Shown: positions 15,928-26,766 of the stretch, piece by piece
How the letters are laid out: each line of letters opens with the position of its first letter
Numbering within the stretch: the first letter of the stretch is position 1
Source: Psychromonas sp. Urea-02u-13
Lineage (GTDB): Bacteria; Pseudomonadota; Gammaproteobacteria; Enterobacterales; Psychromonadaceae
NCBI RefSeq assembly: GCF_002835995.1
Contig: NZ_PJBZ01000038.1
Coordinates: 1 to 64,000 of the forward strand
Length of the DNA stretch: 64,000 bases
Direction of reading: 5' to 3'
Position numbers and translations under genes: made by a program
Notes under the pieces: generated by a model
Database searches by the model: none
What the model was told of the DNA's origin: nothing
What the model saw: only the letters and a program-made list of their open reading frames with translations

Positions 15928-18237
15928 ATGGCAAAACTACACCACCTCGGTTTTCCGCGTATAGGCAGCAAACGCCAATTAAAATTTGCATTAGAAAAAT
16001 TTTGGTCAGGTTCACTTTCACAGGCTGAACTTCAACAAACAGCAAGCAAGTTACGTTTAGATAATTGGTCTTCCCAACAAGCATTAGGCTTTGACTTTCA
16101 TACGGTAGGTGATTTTTCACTCTATGATCAGGTGCTCGACAGCAGCGTATTATTAGGTAATTTACCCAAGCGCGCTTTGCAGAGTGATAATCAGCTAGAT
16201 AACTACTTTCGTGTTGCTCGTGGGCGTTCACAGAAAAAAAGCTGTTGTGCTAGCGTACATGCCCATAATAATAAAAATGACGGCGAAACGGATGCGGGTG
16301 AAATGACAAAATGGTTTAATACAAATTACCATTACATCGTGCCAGAATTTGATCAACAGACGACTTTCAATCTTAATTCAGAAAATCTACTCGCCCAGAT
16401 TAAAGAGCTTCAGGGTATTAACAACAACGTAAAACCTGTCATTATTGGCCCTGTTACCTACCTGTGGTTAGGCAAAGAAAAAGACCAAAGCAACAAGTTG
16501 GCTTTATTACCCGCGCTGTTAGTCACCTATCAGAAGCTACTGCATGAATTACGAGAGAATGGTATTGAATGGGTGCAAATAGATGAGCCCATTTTAACCC
16601 TAGAAATAGATAAAAGTTGGCAAGATGCCATTAGCCTCACTTATAAAACACTCGCTCAATTAGACATTAAGCTGCTATTAACCACCTACTTTGGTGAATT
16701 AAAAGATAATTTAAACCTCGCTTGTCAGTTACCGGTTGCCGGATTACATATCGATGCGATTAACGCCAAACATGAAGTTGCACAAGTATTAGCCTTATTA
16801 GGCGAAGATAAAGTACTCTCCTTAGGTGTTATTAACGGCTGCAATATCTGGAAAACAGATCTTAATGCAAGCTTACGATGGTTAACACCTATCCATGAAC
16901 AGCTTCAAGATCGCCTTTGGTTAGCGCCAAGTTCATCGCTATTACATGTACCGGTTGATTTAAACAATGAACAAACGCTAGATAGCGAAGTTAAAAATTG
17001 GCTCGCATTTGCGATACAAAAATTAGATGAGTTAAGTTTATTAGGTCATGCGCTGAACACTAATATTGAAAGCGTCTTTGAACAATTAACAGAAAACAAA
17101 TTAGCGATTGAATCACGTAAAAATAGTGCACGTATCCATAACCCCACAGTTAAAAAGGCAGTCGCTAATATCACTCCTCATTTGGGTAAACGACAGCAAC
17201 ACTTTAACCTGCGTAAAACACGACAAAAAACACACTTAAACTTACCTGCTTTCCCAACCACCACCATAGGTTCATTCCCACAAACCAATGAAATTCGTGC
17301 CACACGTAAAGCAAAACGCTTAGGCGAAATAAATGCACACCAATATCAACAAGAGATGCAAAAATCGATTAAATACTGCATCGAAGAGCAGCACAATATT
17401 GGTTTGGATGTACTTGTTCATGGCGAAGCTGAGCGTAATGATATGGTCGAGTACTTCGGTGAATTGTTAGAGGGTTTTGTTTTTACGCAGTTTGCTTGGG
17501 TGCAATCCTATGGCTCACGCTGTGTTAAACCGCCTATTTTGTTTGGTGATGTTTCACGCCCAGATGCGATGACAGTTGCATGGGCTAAATACGCACAGTC
17601 ATTAACTGATAAAAAAGTAAAAGGCATGTTAACAGGGCCGGTGACCATTCTTAATTGGTCATTTGTACGTGATGATCAACCCTTAAAAACAACCTGCAAC
17701 CAAATTGCTCTAGCGATCCGTGAAGAAGTATTAGATCTTGAAAAAGCAGGCATTGATATTATTCAAATTGATGAAGCCGCATTACGTGAAAAACTACCTC
17801 TACATCGCTCTAAGTGGAATGAATATTTAGCCTGGGCCATTGAAGCATTTCGTATTAGTGCCAACGGCGTTGCTGATAAAACCCAAATTCATACCCATAT
17901 GTGTTATTCAGAGTTCAACGATATTATCGAAGCTATCGCCTCGATGGACGCCGATGTTATTACCATCGAAACATCACGATCTGATATGCAATTATTAGAA
18001 GTATTTGAAGCCTTTAACTACCCAAATGCCATTGGACCCGGCGTATATGACATTCATTCTCCCAATACACCAAATGTACAACAAATGGTTTCTTTAATGC
18101 ACAAAGCGGCTCAACATATTCCCAGCGAACACCTATGGATTAATCCAGATTGTGGTTTAAAAACAAGGCAATGGCATGAGGTCAAGCCTGCTTTAATTAA
18201 CATGGTAAAAGCAGCAAAACAATTACGCGCAAGCTAA
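15928..18237 (+). CDS. metE: Cobalamin-independent methionine synthase
   Basis: This 769-aa protein transfers a methyl group from 5-methyltetrahydropteroyl-triglutamate to homocysteine, the last step of methionine synthesis. The N-terminus ([20 protein letters not shown]) and the paired barrel domains fit MetE. Zinc and substrate ligands are visible in [23 protein letters not shown] and NPDCGLKTR. An insertion near residues 101-118 ([18 protein letters not shown]) between FRVARG and GEMTKWFN replaces a shorter E. coli loop and is rich in Cys and His. It is divergent from metR. Its stop codon overlaps the stop of the convergent EAL-GGDEF gene by 4 bp. Confidence 0.97.
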   Translation: MAKLHHLGFPRIGSKRQLKFALEKFWSGSLSQAELQQTASKLRLDNWSSQQALGFDFHTVGDFSLYDQVLDSSVLLGNLPKRALQSDNQLDNYFRVARGRSQKKSCCASVHAHNNKNDGETDAGEMTKWFNTNYHYIVPEFDQQTTFNLNSENLLAQIKELQGINNNVKPVIIGPVTYLWLGKEKDQSNKLALLPALLVTYQKLLHELRENGIEWVQIDEPILTLEIDKSWQDAISLTYKTLAQLDIKLLLTTYFGELKDNLNLACQLPVAGLHIDAINAKHEVAQVLALLGEDKVLSLGVINGCNIWKTDLNASLRWLTPIHEQLQDRLWLAPSSSLLHVPVDLNNEQTLDSEVKNWLAFAIQKLDELSLLGHALNTNIESVFEQLTENKLAIESRKNSARIHNPTVKKAVANITPHLGKRQQHFNLRKTRQKTHLNLPAFPTTTIGSFPQTNEIRATRKAKRLGEINAHQYQQEMQKSIKYCIEEQHNIGLDVLVHGEAERNDMVEYFGELLEGFVFTQFAWVQSYGSRCVKPPILFGDVSRPDAMTVAWAKYAQSLTDKKVKGMLTGPVTILNWSFVRDDQPLKTTCNQIALAIREEVLDLEKAGIDIIQIDEAALREKLPLHRSKWNEYLAWAIEAFRISANGVADKTQIHTHMCYSEFNDIIEAIASMDADVITIETSRSDMQLLEVFEAFNYPNAIGPGVYDIHSPNTPNVQQMVSLMHKAAQHIPSEHLWINPDCGLKTRQWHEVKPALINMVKAAKQLRAS

Positions 18238-20135
18238 GCAGTTAATGAATAATCAAGCTTAAGCGATTGTTGATTATTCGTTTCATTGTTAGTTAATACA
18301 CTATTTTTTACTCGCTGTACTTTTACAGGGTGCTCAGTGGCTTTTATTGTAGCCACTTTGAGCGCCGACTCTTTTACAGCAGGGTTACCGGCAATATACA
18401 GAGAATTACCTTTGCACTTTTTAGCCATCGATTTAGCGTGGCTGGCTAACACAGCAACGTCATGATAACTTTTACAAGAAGGTGGCGATAACGCAACACA
18501 ACCAATTGATAAGCTTAACATTGGATAAAATTGCTTTTGCCCAAATCGATCTGAAGCAGAGATCCCCCCCATCATTTGATCTTCAGGTAAATAACGATGC
18601 CTTACCCATTCACTAAACTGCGTTAATATTTCATTACAAAGTATTTCCCAGTCCTGACTCGTGGTAACAACAATAAAGTCATCGCCACCAATATGGCCGA
18701 TAAAATCCATTTTATCTTCAATAACACTGCGTAAAATATCCGCGAGCCCAGTAATAATTTGGTCGCCTTTTTCATAGCCATAATAATCGTTGTAAGGTTT
18801 AAAATTATCGAGGTCTAAATAAGCAATCACAAAGGGAGATTGTGAGCGAATAAACTGGTCTAACTTTTTATTAATAGGGACATTTCCGGGTAGTAACGTC
18901 AGAGGATTCGCATGGCGTGCATTGCTGATTTGTAGCTGAGTAATGACCTTTATAAGGTCCATAATTGAACCAACACCCGCGTAATAGCCCTGCTCAGTAA
19001 TAATAAACTCAAGTGCTTTTTGCGCTTGTGATTGGTTATTAATGGCATGACTTGCTTGCTCTGTCAGCAGACAGCCCTCAATGACTAATACATTCCTATC
19101 AACTAATGTACTAATGGTATTTTTACCGGATAGCTCTCGCCCATACTTTGAAAAAAGTAACTGCGTCAAACAATTGCGTCGAATAAGACCCAGCGGTCTT
19201 TGCTTCCCAGATGGCGCTAATTCAACAACCGGAATGCTTTCCCAATCAGGGTTCAGCTCAAAGAGTTTGGCGCTATATTCAACGGTTTCTAATTCACTAA
19301 TCGCCGGTATTTTCTGTAGTAGTTCAGCCACAATGGGCGCTTGGTTATCTGAAAAATGAATGCTTTTTTCAATTTGAGATTGAAATAATTGTTTATCCAC
19401 TTTTCTTAATGGCAAAGCAGCGGGTTTAGCGATATAAAATCCTTGGCAATATTGCAAACCAATTTTCTCTATAAACTTAAACTCAGCTTCCGTTTCCACC
19501 CCTTCTGCAATCACTTTACAGTTGAGTTCCTTAGCAATATTTTTAATCGATAAAACAAACTTTTGCTTAACCTTATCGGCGCCTAGGTTACACATAAAGT
19601 GGCGATCTATCTTCACGTAATCAGGACGTAACTCGTACCACATACGCAAGCCTGAATAGCCTGATCCTAAATCGTCCATCGCAATTTCGAAGCCCATTTC
19701 TTTATAATGTTTTAGCGCTTCACGCACCACTTGATAATTTTCTAAGGGGCTATGCTCGGTTAACTCAATAACCACTCGGCTTGGTGATAAATTGGCTTTC
19801 TTTAACATTTTTAGCGTTTGTCCCGCGCGAAAGTCGGGTTGGAAAAGCGTTTCCGGGCTAGCGTTTAAAAATAGCTTTCCCGCTAACTGTAAGTGTTGGA
19901 ACTGCTCAATAGATAACTCTCGACACAATAACTCCAACTCCACAAGTCGACCTTGTTTTGTGGCTTCACTAAAGAGTACGACGGGGGAATGTAACGGGGT
20001 ATTAATAGGGCCACGAATGAGCGCTTCGTAGGCAAAAATATGTGCCTGTTTATTATTAACAATAGGCTGAAAATAAACAGTTAATAGTCGTTCTTTAATA
20101 ATCGAATCAAGCGAGATAGAAGTCATATCGGACAT
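18234..20135 (-). CDS. EAL-GGDEF protein with central CBS-like region
   Basis: This 633-aa protein has no membrane segment, so it is probably cytoplasmic. The EAL domain comes first (about 5-245) with [36 protein letters not shown] and CQGFYIAKP; active residues are mostly kept. A middle part (about 295-415) containing [19 protein letters not shown] looks like paired CBS modules. The GGDEF domain is last (about 425-590), with [15 protein letters not shown] and a GGDDF signature. This EAL-CBS-GGDEF order is the reverse of the common one. The gene converges on metE with overlapping stops. Both catalytic activities are plausible. Confidence 0.88.
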   Translation of the reverse strand: MSDMTSISLDSIIKERLLTVYFQPIVNNKQAHIFAYEALIRGPINTPLHSPVVLFSEATKQGRLVELELLCRELSIEQFQHLQLAGKLFLNASPETLFQPDFRAGQTLKMLKKANLSPSRVVIELTEHSPLENYQVVREALKHYKEMGFEIAMDDLGSGYSGLRMWYELRPDYVKIDRHFMCNLGADKVKQKFVLSIKNIAKELNCKVIAEGVETEAEFKFIEKIGLQYCQGFYIAKPAALPLRKVDKQLFQSQIEKSIHFSDNQAPIVAELLQKIPAISELETVEYSAKLFELNPDWESIPVVELAPSGKQRPLGLIRRNCLTQLLFSKYGRELSGKNTISTLVDRNVLVIEGCLLTEQASHAINNQSQAQKALEFIITEQGYYAGVGSIMDLIKVITQLQISNARHANPLTLLPGNVPINKKLDQFIRSQSPFVIAYLDLDNFKPYNDYYGYEKGDQIITGLADILRSVIEDKMDFIGHIGGDDFIVVTTSQDWEILCNEILTQFSEWVRHRYLPEDQMMGGISASDRFGQKQFYPMLSLSIGCVALSPPSCKSYHDVAVLASHAKSMAKKCKGNSLYIAGNPAVKESALKVATIKATEHPVKVQRVKNSVLTNNETNNQQSLKLDYSLTA

Positions 20136-20210
20136 AGTAGTTTCTTATTATTAATCATTTAAGGCAATAATAAGAAACTTACATGACCGTTTGATGAAGG
20201 CAGAAAAATA

Positions 20211-21812
20211 TTAGCCGCGTGACTTACGGATACCCACATGTACCAATAATTTTTGACCAGGCTGAATATACTTTTGTTTTTGCAATTTGTTCCAGCGCAC
20301 TAAATCAGTGGTTTTAACATTAAACTTCTGTGCTATCCCCCCTAACGAATCACCCGAACGCACTTTGTAAGTTAATCGACGTGTTTTGTTATTCGTTGAT
20401 TTTGCAGGCTTCCAAATAGTTAGATTTTCACCCAAGCGTAATGTTTTCTTGGTGGTTGTCTTGTTCCATTTTGCAATTTCTTTCGAGGTCACTTTATATA
20501 AACGACTGATATCCCAAAGCGTATCTCCTTCAACCACGGTATGGGTTATTTTGCGCTTACCTTTACTATTCTTCGCTTCAAAACGTTCAAAGCGCTGCGC
20601 TTGGCTATACAGATAATCTTGCTGAGATTCACTGGCTAGCGGAATTAATAACGGCTGGCCGATTTTAATAAACGAACCACTAATATTATTGTTCTGTTTT
20701 AACACGCTGGTTGTGGTGTCATGATTATGAGCAATCACACTTAAACTATCACCCGAACGCACTTTATAACGCGCCCAACGAATACGTTCATTCTTACCCG
20801 TTGCATCCAATTTTTCGACAAATTCTTTGGCAACAACCGTAGGAATAAGCAGTTTGTGTGGTCCATCAGGGGAGGTTGCCCAGTGATTAAACGCCGGATT
20901 CAACAGCTGAATTTCTGCAACCGTTAACTCAGCTAATTGTGCAGCATAGGCTAAGTCTAACTGCGATCCTGTATCAACATAAGTAAGTACTTGCTCATTC
21001 TCTATGAACGGCAATTCAACACCGTACTTCTTATGATTACGTAAAACATCAACAAGCGCTAATAACTTAGGAACGTAGTTTTCAGTTTCAGTCGGCAGTG
21101 ACAAATTCCAATAATCTACCGGTTTATTTTGTTTTTTATTCTTTTGAACAGCGCGCTTAACACGCCCTTCACCCGAGTTGTAAGCAGCAAAAGCATATAA
21201 CCAATCATCACCTAAATAATTGTGCAATATTTCCATGTAACGCAGTGCGGCCGTTGTCGAGGCATAAACATCACGGCGACCGTCATACCACCAATCTTGT
21301 TGTAAACCGAAACGTTCACCTGTGACTGGCATAAATTGCCATAATCCAGAGGCGCTTGCAGGTGAATAGGCAAAGGGGTCAAAGGTACTTTCAACAACAG
21401 GTAATAAAGCCAATTCAAGCGGTAGGCCTTTCGCTTCTATTTGTTCAACAATAAGGTATAAAAAAGGTTCTGCGCGTTTAGAGACTTGTTTTAGATATTT
21501 AGGATGACGTAGATAATAGTCACGTTGCTTTGCGACTCGACTATTATCGGGCACTTCAAATTCAAAGCCTTCTGCCAATTTAAGCCAAATGTTTTTATGT
21601 TTCAGCTCAGTAACAGCTTCTTCAGGTTGCCCTTCGGTGATTGTTTTATCTTTAACCAGATTAGATAAACCTTCCTCATCGTCTTCTGACAACATTTCAA
21701 TGGCTTCTTGCTCTGCAACAGATGTTGTTTCTGATTCACTCAGCTCTTCTGTAGGTGTTATCTGACATGCAGAGACTAAAAATAATAATAAAAAAGGAAA
21801 AAATAACTTCAT
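20211..21812 (-). CDS. mltD: Membrane-bound lytic murein transglycosylase D (lipoprotein)
   Basis: The protein is about 533 aa and starts with a lipoprotein signal (MKLFFPFLLLFLVSAC, lipobox LVSAC). I chose 21812 for this reason, with AGAGTG upstream; the frame extends 39 bp further. The Slt domain has ALLPVVESTFDPFAYSPASASG (catalytic Glu in VVES), GLWQFMP and AYNSGEGRV. Three LysM peptidoglycan-binding repeats follow, each with a YKVRSGDSL- or HTVVEGDTL-type core. It cleaves glycan strands to 1,6-anhydro products at the outer membrane inner face. Next to gloB on the same strand, as in E. coli. Confidence 0.95.
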   Translation of the reverse strand: MKLFFPFLLLFLVSACQITPTEELSESETTSVAEQEAIEMLSEDDEEGLSNLVKDKTITEGQPEEAVTELKHKNIWLKLAEGFEFEVPDNSRVAKQRDYYLRHPKYLKQVSKRAEPFLYLIVEQIEAKGLPLELALLPVVESTFDPFAYSPASASGLWQFMPVTGERFGLQQDWWYDGRRDVYASTTAALRYMEILHNYLGDDWLYAFAAYNSGEGRVKRAVQKNKKQNKPVDYWNLSLPTETENYVPKLLALVDVLRNHKKYGVELPFIENEQVLTYVDTGSQLDLAYAAQLAELTVAEIQLLNPAFNHWATSPDGPHKLLIPTVVAKEFVEKLDATGKNERIRWARYKVRSGDSLSVIAHNHDTTTSVLKQNNNISGSFIKIGQPLLIPLASESQQDYLYSQAQRFERFEAKNSKGKRKITHTVVEGDTLWDISRLYKVTSKEIAKWNKTTTKKTLRLGENLTIWKPAKSTNNKTRRLTYKVRSGDSLGGIAQKFNVKTTDLVRWNKLQKQKYIQPGQKLLVHVGIRKSRG

Positions 21813-21872
21813 AAAAAACACTCTAAAAAAACCGGTCACATATTTTAGCAAAAAGAAGCGAATATTTCCTCT

Positions 21873-22643
21873 TTAAAAGTTATCTTTGTAGGTTCGTAGC
21901 GCACTAAAGGTATCAACACCTGCGTTAAGAGGCATTGCTAATCTATTTTGTAAGTGATCAACTAGCACCGCTTCCTCACAACGTAAAAAAGGATTAATTG
22001 TTTTTTCGAGACCAATATTACTCGGAATGGTCGGTAATCCAAGTTGACGTTTCTTAGCAACCTGTTGCATATAAGCTAACAGCGCGCTGTTTTTAGGTTC
22101 AAGCGCATAAGCAAACGCTAAATTATTTTCAGTGTACTCATGTGCGCAGTAGACCTTAGTCTCGTCAGGTAAGTTCGCTAGCAGAGAAAGGGCATCAAAC
22201 ATCTGTTGATGAGTACCTTCAAATACACGCCCACATCCACCTGAAAATAATGTATCACCACAGAAAAGCATTTGTTCATTATAATAAACAACATGATCTA
22301 GTGTATGCCCTGCTACTTCCATTACTTTTAATGAAAACCTACCTTTAAAAAAATGAAGCGTTTGCCCTTCTAATACTTCGATAGATTGCGGGAAAAGCTT
22401 ATTTTTACTATAAATTTTAATCTCTTTATTAAGGGCTGATAAAAGAGGCATAACACCATCAATATGATCATAATGCTTATGTGTAATAACAATCGCATCA
22501 AGGATTAAATCTTGTGATTCAAGCATTTCAAGCACCGGCGTCGCATCACCGGGATCAACCACAATACAGTGTTGGCTTTGACTATCTTTGATAAGCCAAA
22601 TATAGTTATCGTTAAATGATGGAATTGTTATTAAATTAACCAT
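21873..22643 (-). CDS. gloB: Hydroxyacylglutathione hydrolase (glyoxalase II)
   Basis: This 256-aa metallo-beta-lactamase-fold enzyme hydrolyses S-lactoylglutathione to lactate and glutathione, the second step of methylglyoxal removal. The metal motif THKHYDHIDG (THxHxDH) is present, with later ligands in VAGHTLDHV, FCGDTLFSGGCGR and YCAHEYTENN. The GGCGR-YTENN segments and the C-terminal KTINPFLRC are GloB hallmarks. It is divergent from the methyltransferase gene (34 bp between starts) and 60 bp before mltD, a conserved enterobacterial order. Confidence 0.95.
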   Translation of the reverse strand: MVNLITIPSFNDNYIWLIKDSQSQHCIVVDPGDATPVLEMLESQDLILDAIVITHKHYDHIDGVMPLLSALNKEIKIYSKNKLFPQSIEVLEGQTLHFFKGRFSLKVMEVAGHTLDHVVYYNEQMLFCGDTLFSGGCGRVFEGTHQQMFDALSLLANLPDETKVYCAHEYTENNLAFAYALEPKNSALLAYMQQVAKKRQLGLPTIPSNIGLEKTINPFLRCEEAVLVDHLQNRLAMPLNAGVDTFSALRTYKDNF

Positions 22644-22677
22644 GATAATTCTCTAAATAGTGAATAAGTGAATACAT

Positions 22678-23400
22678 ATGAAGATAGCTAAAACGTCGCG
22701 AATTTTAACGCCCATTGAATCATGGTCGCAACTTCCGCACGGGCAATGTTTGTTAAAACACACCCAACAGCGTATTGATCACACGATCACACGTTGCTTT
22801 GGCTATCACTTATTAAAATTAGGCCAGCTTAGCAGCCAATTAAGTACCGCAAAATCACCGATTATTCATCAGATAAACTGCGCAGCGAGCGGTGAAGATA
22901 TTGGTTTGTTTGCAGACTTGCATCTATTACCCGTGCAAGACTCTTCTATTGATCTTTGTATTTTAGCGCATGAACTCGATTTTTCGAGTGATCCGCACCA
23001 ACTATTACGTGAATTAGATCGTGTTTTAACACGAGATGGGACGTTAATTATTAGCGGTTACAATCCCATTAGCTTATTTGGTTTACGATCCTTGCTAACC
23101 CCTAAAAACCCACACACGGCGCGTTTGTTTTTACCAAATCGAGTGATTGATTGGTTGCACCTGCTGGGATTTGAAGTACAGCAAAAACAACATTTCGATT
23201 TTCTCTCTTGCCAATTTAATAGTAAGTTCTCAAATTTTGTTGAAAGCATTGGCCAACGTTATTTGCCTTACCTTTGTAGCACCTATTTTATCGTGGCTAA
23301 AAAACAAAGCATTCCGATGACCACCATTAAATCACCTTTTAAATTCAGTAAACCGATGATTAATCGCCAGCCTCTTGCTACCCGCCATCATAGACAATAA
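22678..23400 (+). CDS. SAM-dependent methyltransferase (YafS-like)
   Basis: This 240-aa class I methyltransferase-like protein has a glycine-poor nucleotide region (INCAASGEDIGLFADLHLLP), the acidic strand SIDLCILAHELDFSSDP, and LLRELDRVLTRDGTLIISGYNPISLFGLR, typical of the Methyltransf_11 family and of E. coli YafS. The position divergent from gloB and upstream of rnhA/dnaQ is the E. coli order. Substrate unknown. A weak degenerate SAM-binding loop suggests care in assuming activity. Confidence 0.85.
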   Translation: MKIAKTSRILTPIESWSQLPHGQCLLKHTQQRIDHTITRCFGYHLLKLGQLSSQLSTAKSPIIHQINCAASGEDIGLFADLHLLPVQDSSIDLCILAHELDFSSDPHQLLRELDRVLTRDGTLIISGYNPISLFGLRSLLTPKNPHTARLFLPNRVIDWLHLLGFEVQQKQHFDFLSCQFNSKFSNFVESIGQRYLPYLCSTYFIVAKKQSIPMTTIKSPFKFSKPMINRQPLATRHHRQ

Positions 23401-23423
23401 ATAACAAAATACGATCATAAAAC

Positions 23424-23535
23424 CACTTCGTTATACAGAGAACACGAAAAATACACCGCTAGAATGCAAAACTATCGTTTTTCGTGTTTGATTTTGACTT
23501 TACTGAAAGCTGATAGCTAAAAGCAGACAGCTTCT
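23424..23535. repeat. Degenerate copies of two intergenic repeats
   Basis: CCACTTCG, CAGAGAACACGAA (23424-23455) is an inverted, degenerate copy of the repeat at 609-829. The following GCTGATAGCTAAAAGCAGACAGCTTCTT resembles the CTGATAGCTGACAG sequences around 56157-56260. Both copies of the second repeat end a few bases before the stop codon of a minus-strand gene (rnhA here, purD there). Confidence 0.5.
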
Positions 23536-23536
23536 T

Positions 23537-23998
23537 TTAACCGTCATAACCTGTATCTTCTTGTGTCGGTTTTGCTTCAGCGGCTTCGCGTGCTAAATCA
23601 TCACAACGTTCATTTTCAGGATGCCCTGAATGTCCTTTTACCCAATGCCATTGCACTGTATGTTTTTCTTGCGCGGCATCTAATGCTTTCCACAGATCCA
23701 CATTTTTAACTGGTGCTTTAGCCGCTGTTTTCCAACCACGTTTCTTCCAGTTATGTATCCACTGTGTGATACCTTGGCGTACATACTGGCTATCTGTCGT
23801 TAAATCAACTTCGCAAGGTTCGGTTAATTGTTCTAACCCTTTAATACAAGCGAGCATTTCCATGCGATTATTAGTGGTACGTTTATATCCTTCAGCCATC
23901 TCTTTACGATGTTTATTAAAAATAAGCACCGTACCGTAACCGCCTGGTCCAGGGTTGCCTAAACACGACCCATCCGTATAAATTTCTATTTTTTTCAT
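23537..23998 (-). CDS. rnhA: Ribonuclease HI
   Basis: This 153-aa enzyme degrades the RNA strand of RNA-DNA hybrids. The four catalytic acids are in place: [14 protein letters not shown] (Asp10), NNRMEMLA (Glu48), LTTDSQYV (Asp70) and ERCDDLA (Asp134), together with [13 protein letters not shown]. It is divergent from dnaQ with about 180 bp between starts, as in E. coli, where the two promoters overlap. Confidence 0.97.
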   Translation of the reverse strand: MKKIEIYTDGSCLGNPGPGGYGTVLIFNKHRKEMAEGYKRTTNNRMEMLACIKGLEQLTEPCEVDLTTDSQYVRQGITQWIHNWKKRGWKTAAKAPVKNVDLWKALDAAQEKHTVQWHWVKGHSGHPENERCDDLAREAAEAKPTQEDTGYDG

Positions 23999-24177
23999 TG
24001 TAGCCTCATAACCTTGCGCACATTTTGTTAGACTTAATTTATTTACAACAACTCAGTATCAATTAAAGTGCCTATTTCGATATAAAAACAGACACTAAAT
24101 GCTTTATAAAAACAAAAAAAAGCGTAAAGACGATGAACTGAGTGTGACATTTCTGCAAACTATAATTAGAGAACCCT

Positions 24178-24891
24178 ATGAACACAAGCAAAGAGATCAG
24201 ACAAGTTGTTTTAGATACTGAAACAACGGGTATGAATAAAGATGGCACTATTTATTTAGGCCACCGAATTATCGAAATTGGTTGTGTTGAAGTTATCAAT
24301 CGTCGCTTAACAGGACGACACTTCCACGTTTACGTTAACCCTGGGCAATATAGTGATCCCGAAGCGATAGCCGTTCATGGTATTACCGATGAGTTTTTGC
24401 AAGATAAACCGACTTTTGAACAAATAGCCGATGAGTTTATAGATTTTATTCGTGGTGCTGATCTAGTCATCCATAATGCACCCTTCGATGTCGGGTTTAT
24501 GGATCAAGAGTTTCGTTTTTTAAATAAAAAGACGCAACCCACTGAAGATATTTCGACAGTGACCGATACCTTAGTACTGGCTAAGAAGATGTTTCCGGGA
24601 AAACGAAACAATCTTGATGCGTTATCTGATCGTTTTGGCATCAATACTAAACATCGTGTTTTACATGGCGCACTTCTCGATGCAGAAATTTTAGCAGATG
24701 TTTACCTGCTAATGAGTGGCGGGCAAGCTAAGCTAAATCTAACAAGTAACGAATCAGGTACAGAATCAACGGGAAGAATAGCGCGGACAACACTCACGCC
24801 CTTTACCGTTATCCGCGCGACCGATGCGGAGGAACTTGCACATACTGAGCGTTTAAAACTAATAAAGGATAATTTGTGGCCATCTTCATAA
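24178..24891 (+). CDS. dnaQ: DNA polymerase III epsilon subunit (3'-5' proofreading exonuclease)
   Basis: This 237-aa protein carries the DEDDh exonuclease motifs: VLDTETTGM (Asp, Glu), VIHNAPFDVGFMD (Asp) and HGALLDAEIL (His, Asp). A C-terminal part (residues about 185-237) should bind the alpha subunit. The length is close to E. coli DnaQ (243). It is divergent from rnhA, and its last 16 bp overlap the next gene, so the two are probably co-transcribed. Confidence 0.97.
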   Translation: MNTSKEIRQVVLDTETTGMNKDGTIYLGHRIIEIGCVEVINRRLTGRHFHVYVNPGQYSDPEAIAVHGITDEFLQDKPTFEQIADEFIDFIRGADLVIHNAPFDVGFMDQEFRFLNKKTQPTEDISTVTDTLVLAKKMFPGKRNNLDALSDRFGINTKHRVLHGALLDAEILADVYLLMSGGQAKLNLTSNESGTESTGRIARTTLTPFTVIRATDAEELAHTERLKLIKDNLWPSS

Positions 24892-26150
24892 AAACGTTAT
24901 TTGCTTCTATTGTAATACTCTTTTCCCTTACTTCTGTGGCGCACACTATTTATGCGCCCAATGATATCCCTCTTTTAGATAATCGTTTTCGCATTGATCC
25001 CAAAACAGAACAAGCGACCTTTATCTTTCATCATAAAAAAGGTTATCAACAAGTCGTATTAGTAAAACCCGATGGCAGTAAGCTTTATCAGCAACGTCAT
25101 CCGGAAAGTGTTGCTTGGGTGAGCAATAAAAAACAAGATATTGTTACCATACAAAACCCAATGGCAGGGCCATGGCAAGCCATTGCTGAGCTTGATGATA
25201 ACAATCGCATAAAAATTATCAGCGAAGTACAGTTATCCGTTAATCGTTTACCACTCAAGCTTTATGCACAAGAATACATTACCACTCATGCGGCACTCTA
25301 TTCAGATAAAAAGCTGATGATCAATCCCAACTATATTAAAGGGGCTAAGTTATCCATTTCTTTACTCGGTGGCGCGAGCAATAAAATGGCGCTATATCAA
25401 GATGATGGGAAACATTACGATGAGCTCCCCTTTGATGGCAAGTTAACCGCGCGTTTATACGTGGATTTACAGCCAGGCCGTTACTTATTGCATATTCGCA
25501 CTAAGAACGACATTTTCATTCGTAATGTCAATAAAGATGCGGTGGTTTTTCTTTCTCCCCTAAAATATAAAATAAAAGCGCTCGAGACCGGTAGTGACCA
25601 AGCAAACATTACGTTTACGGTTGACGGTAGTGAAATAGACCCTAGCTCAGTCAGCATTAATGGCGTGCTTAAAGATACCAATAATAAAGTTGTGCAACAG
25701 GTACTTATGCATAGTCTTGATACTGTTTCAGAGTCAGGGGAGTTTAATGCGCCCTTTAAGCTTGGTTACGATATTTATACTTTTTCAGGAAAAGCCTATG
25801 CGACGACTCGCACTGGACGAGAAGTAGAATTGCAACTGCGAGAGAGCGTCTTTGAATTAACACCAAAATTCGAAATGCCAGAACAAACGGCAAGTGAAGC
25901 GCTAGCAACACAAACAGAGCAAACATTAATTGAAGAGACAACATTAGAAAGTTTAGATTCACCTTCACTGTTTGATAATTTATGGATCATCATTGCAATT
26001 TCGATCTCACTTTTATTATTTATTGCTGGAATTGCGTTTTTTCTTTTCAAAAGAAAGCAAAAACAAATAAATAGTGATGATGGAGACAGTGGAGAGCTTA
26101 GTTTAGATGAGTTGCAACCTATGCCGATTGACCTAACGGATAGTAAATAA
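24876..26150 (+). CDS. TIGR03503-like membrane-anchored periplasmic protein
   Basis: This 424-aa protein begins with a signal peptide (about 1-23, FIKTLFASIVILFSLTSVAHT). A beta-rich periplasmic region (about 25-355) follows, then one membrane helix (about 366-388) and a short acidic cytoplasmic tail. It looks like the TIGR03503 family found beside dnaQ in marine gammaproteobacteria; the function is unknown. The start is GTG, with AAGGA 7 nt before it inside dnaQ. The type I membrane layout suggests a sensor or adaptor for envelope material. Confidence 0.7.
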   Translation: MAIFIKTLFASIVILFSLTSVAHTIYAPNDIPLLDNRFRIDPKTEQATFIFHHKKGYQQVVLVKPDGSKLYQQRHPESVAWVSNKKQDIVTIQNPMAGPWQAIAELDDNNRIKIISEVQLSVNRLPLKLYAQEYITTHAALYSDKKLMINPNYIKGAKLSISLLGGASNKMALYQDDGKHYDELPFDGKLTARLYVDLQPGRYLLHIRTKNDIFIRNVNKDAVVFLSPLKYKIKALETGSDQANITFTVDGSEIDPSSVSINGVLKDTNNKVVQQVLMHSLDTVSESGEFNAPFKLGYDIYTFSGKAYATTRTGREVELQLRESVFELTPKFEMPEQTASEALATQTEQTLIEETTLESLDSPSLFDNLWIIIAISISLLLFIAGIAFFLFKRKQKQINSDDGDSGELSLDELQPMPIDLTDSK

Positions 26151-26332
26151 GCAAGACCTGAACGCAAATTAGACGTTTGCTAAATTAAAGCAATAATAAT
26201 GCATTTTTTTGCTCTTCAGTGTTGACTCAGCAATGGCAACTACGTATTATCAGCGCCTCAACAGAGACACAGCAAAACGTGTTGTTGATTTAACTGAATA
26301 TCAGTTACTTTAGACCTAGGTTTAAGATAATT

Positions 26333-26409
26333 GGAGTGGTAGTTCAGTTGGTTAGAATACCGGCCTGTCACGCCGGGGGTCGCGGGTTCGAGTCCCGTCC
26401 ACTCCGCCA
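26333..26409 (+). tRNA. tRNA-Asp (anticodon GTC), copy 1
   Basis: This 77-nt gene has acceptor GGAGTGG / CCACTCC, D-arm TAGTTCAGTTGGTTAGAATA, anticodon stem-loop CCGGCCTGTCACGCCGG, T-arm CGCGGGTTCGAGTCCCG, and encoded GCCA. Four copies are identical at every base I compared. The spacers between them differ completely in sequence, so gene conversion probably keeps them alike. Confidence 0.97.
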
Positions 26410-26475
26410 CTATCTTTGATAGTTGTTGAGTAGATTCTGTTAAATCGAATGTTGAATAGTTTATATGTCCAAGCT

Positions 26476-26552
26476 GGAGTGGTAGTTCAGTTGGTTAGAA
26501 TACCGGCCTGTCACGCCGGGGGTCGCGGGTTCGAGTCCCGTCCACTCCGCCA
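26476..26552 (+). tRNA. tRNA-Asp (anticodon GTC), copy 2
   Basis: This gene is identical in sequence to the first copy and 66 bp after it. No terminator lies in the spacer, so the array is probably transcribed as one precursor. Confidence 0.97.
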
Positions 26553-26627
26553 ACATATATAAACAAAACGGTTTTTCATGCCGACATGTAAAGGTAAAAT
26601 GAGAGTTCTGAATCAGTACTTCGTTAT

Positions 26628-26704
26628 GGAGTGGTAGTTCAGTTGGTTAGAATACCGGCCTGTCACGCCGGGGGTCGCGGGTTCGAGTCCCGTCCACTCC
26701 GCCA
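26628..26704 (+). tRNA. tRNA-Asp (anticodon GTC), copy 3
   Basis: This copy is identical to the others. The 75-bp spacer before it shows no promoter I can recognise with confidence. Confidence 0.97.
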
Positions 26705-26766
26705 ACGTACTGTGGATGAAAATGGTTTATCTCCATTAAAAAAGATTAAACTGTTACACACTCTAA

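Noticed and set aside
25796-26167. 123-codon minus-strand frame opposite the end of the TIGR03503-like gene
   Set aside because: Shadow of the signal, helix and tail region of the real gene; it has no ribosome binding site and no domain.
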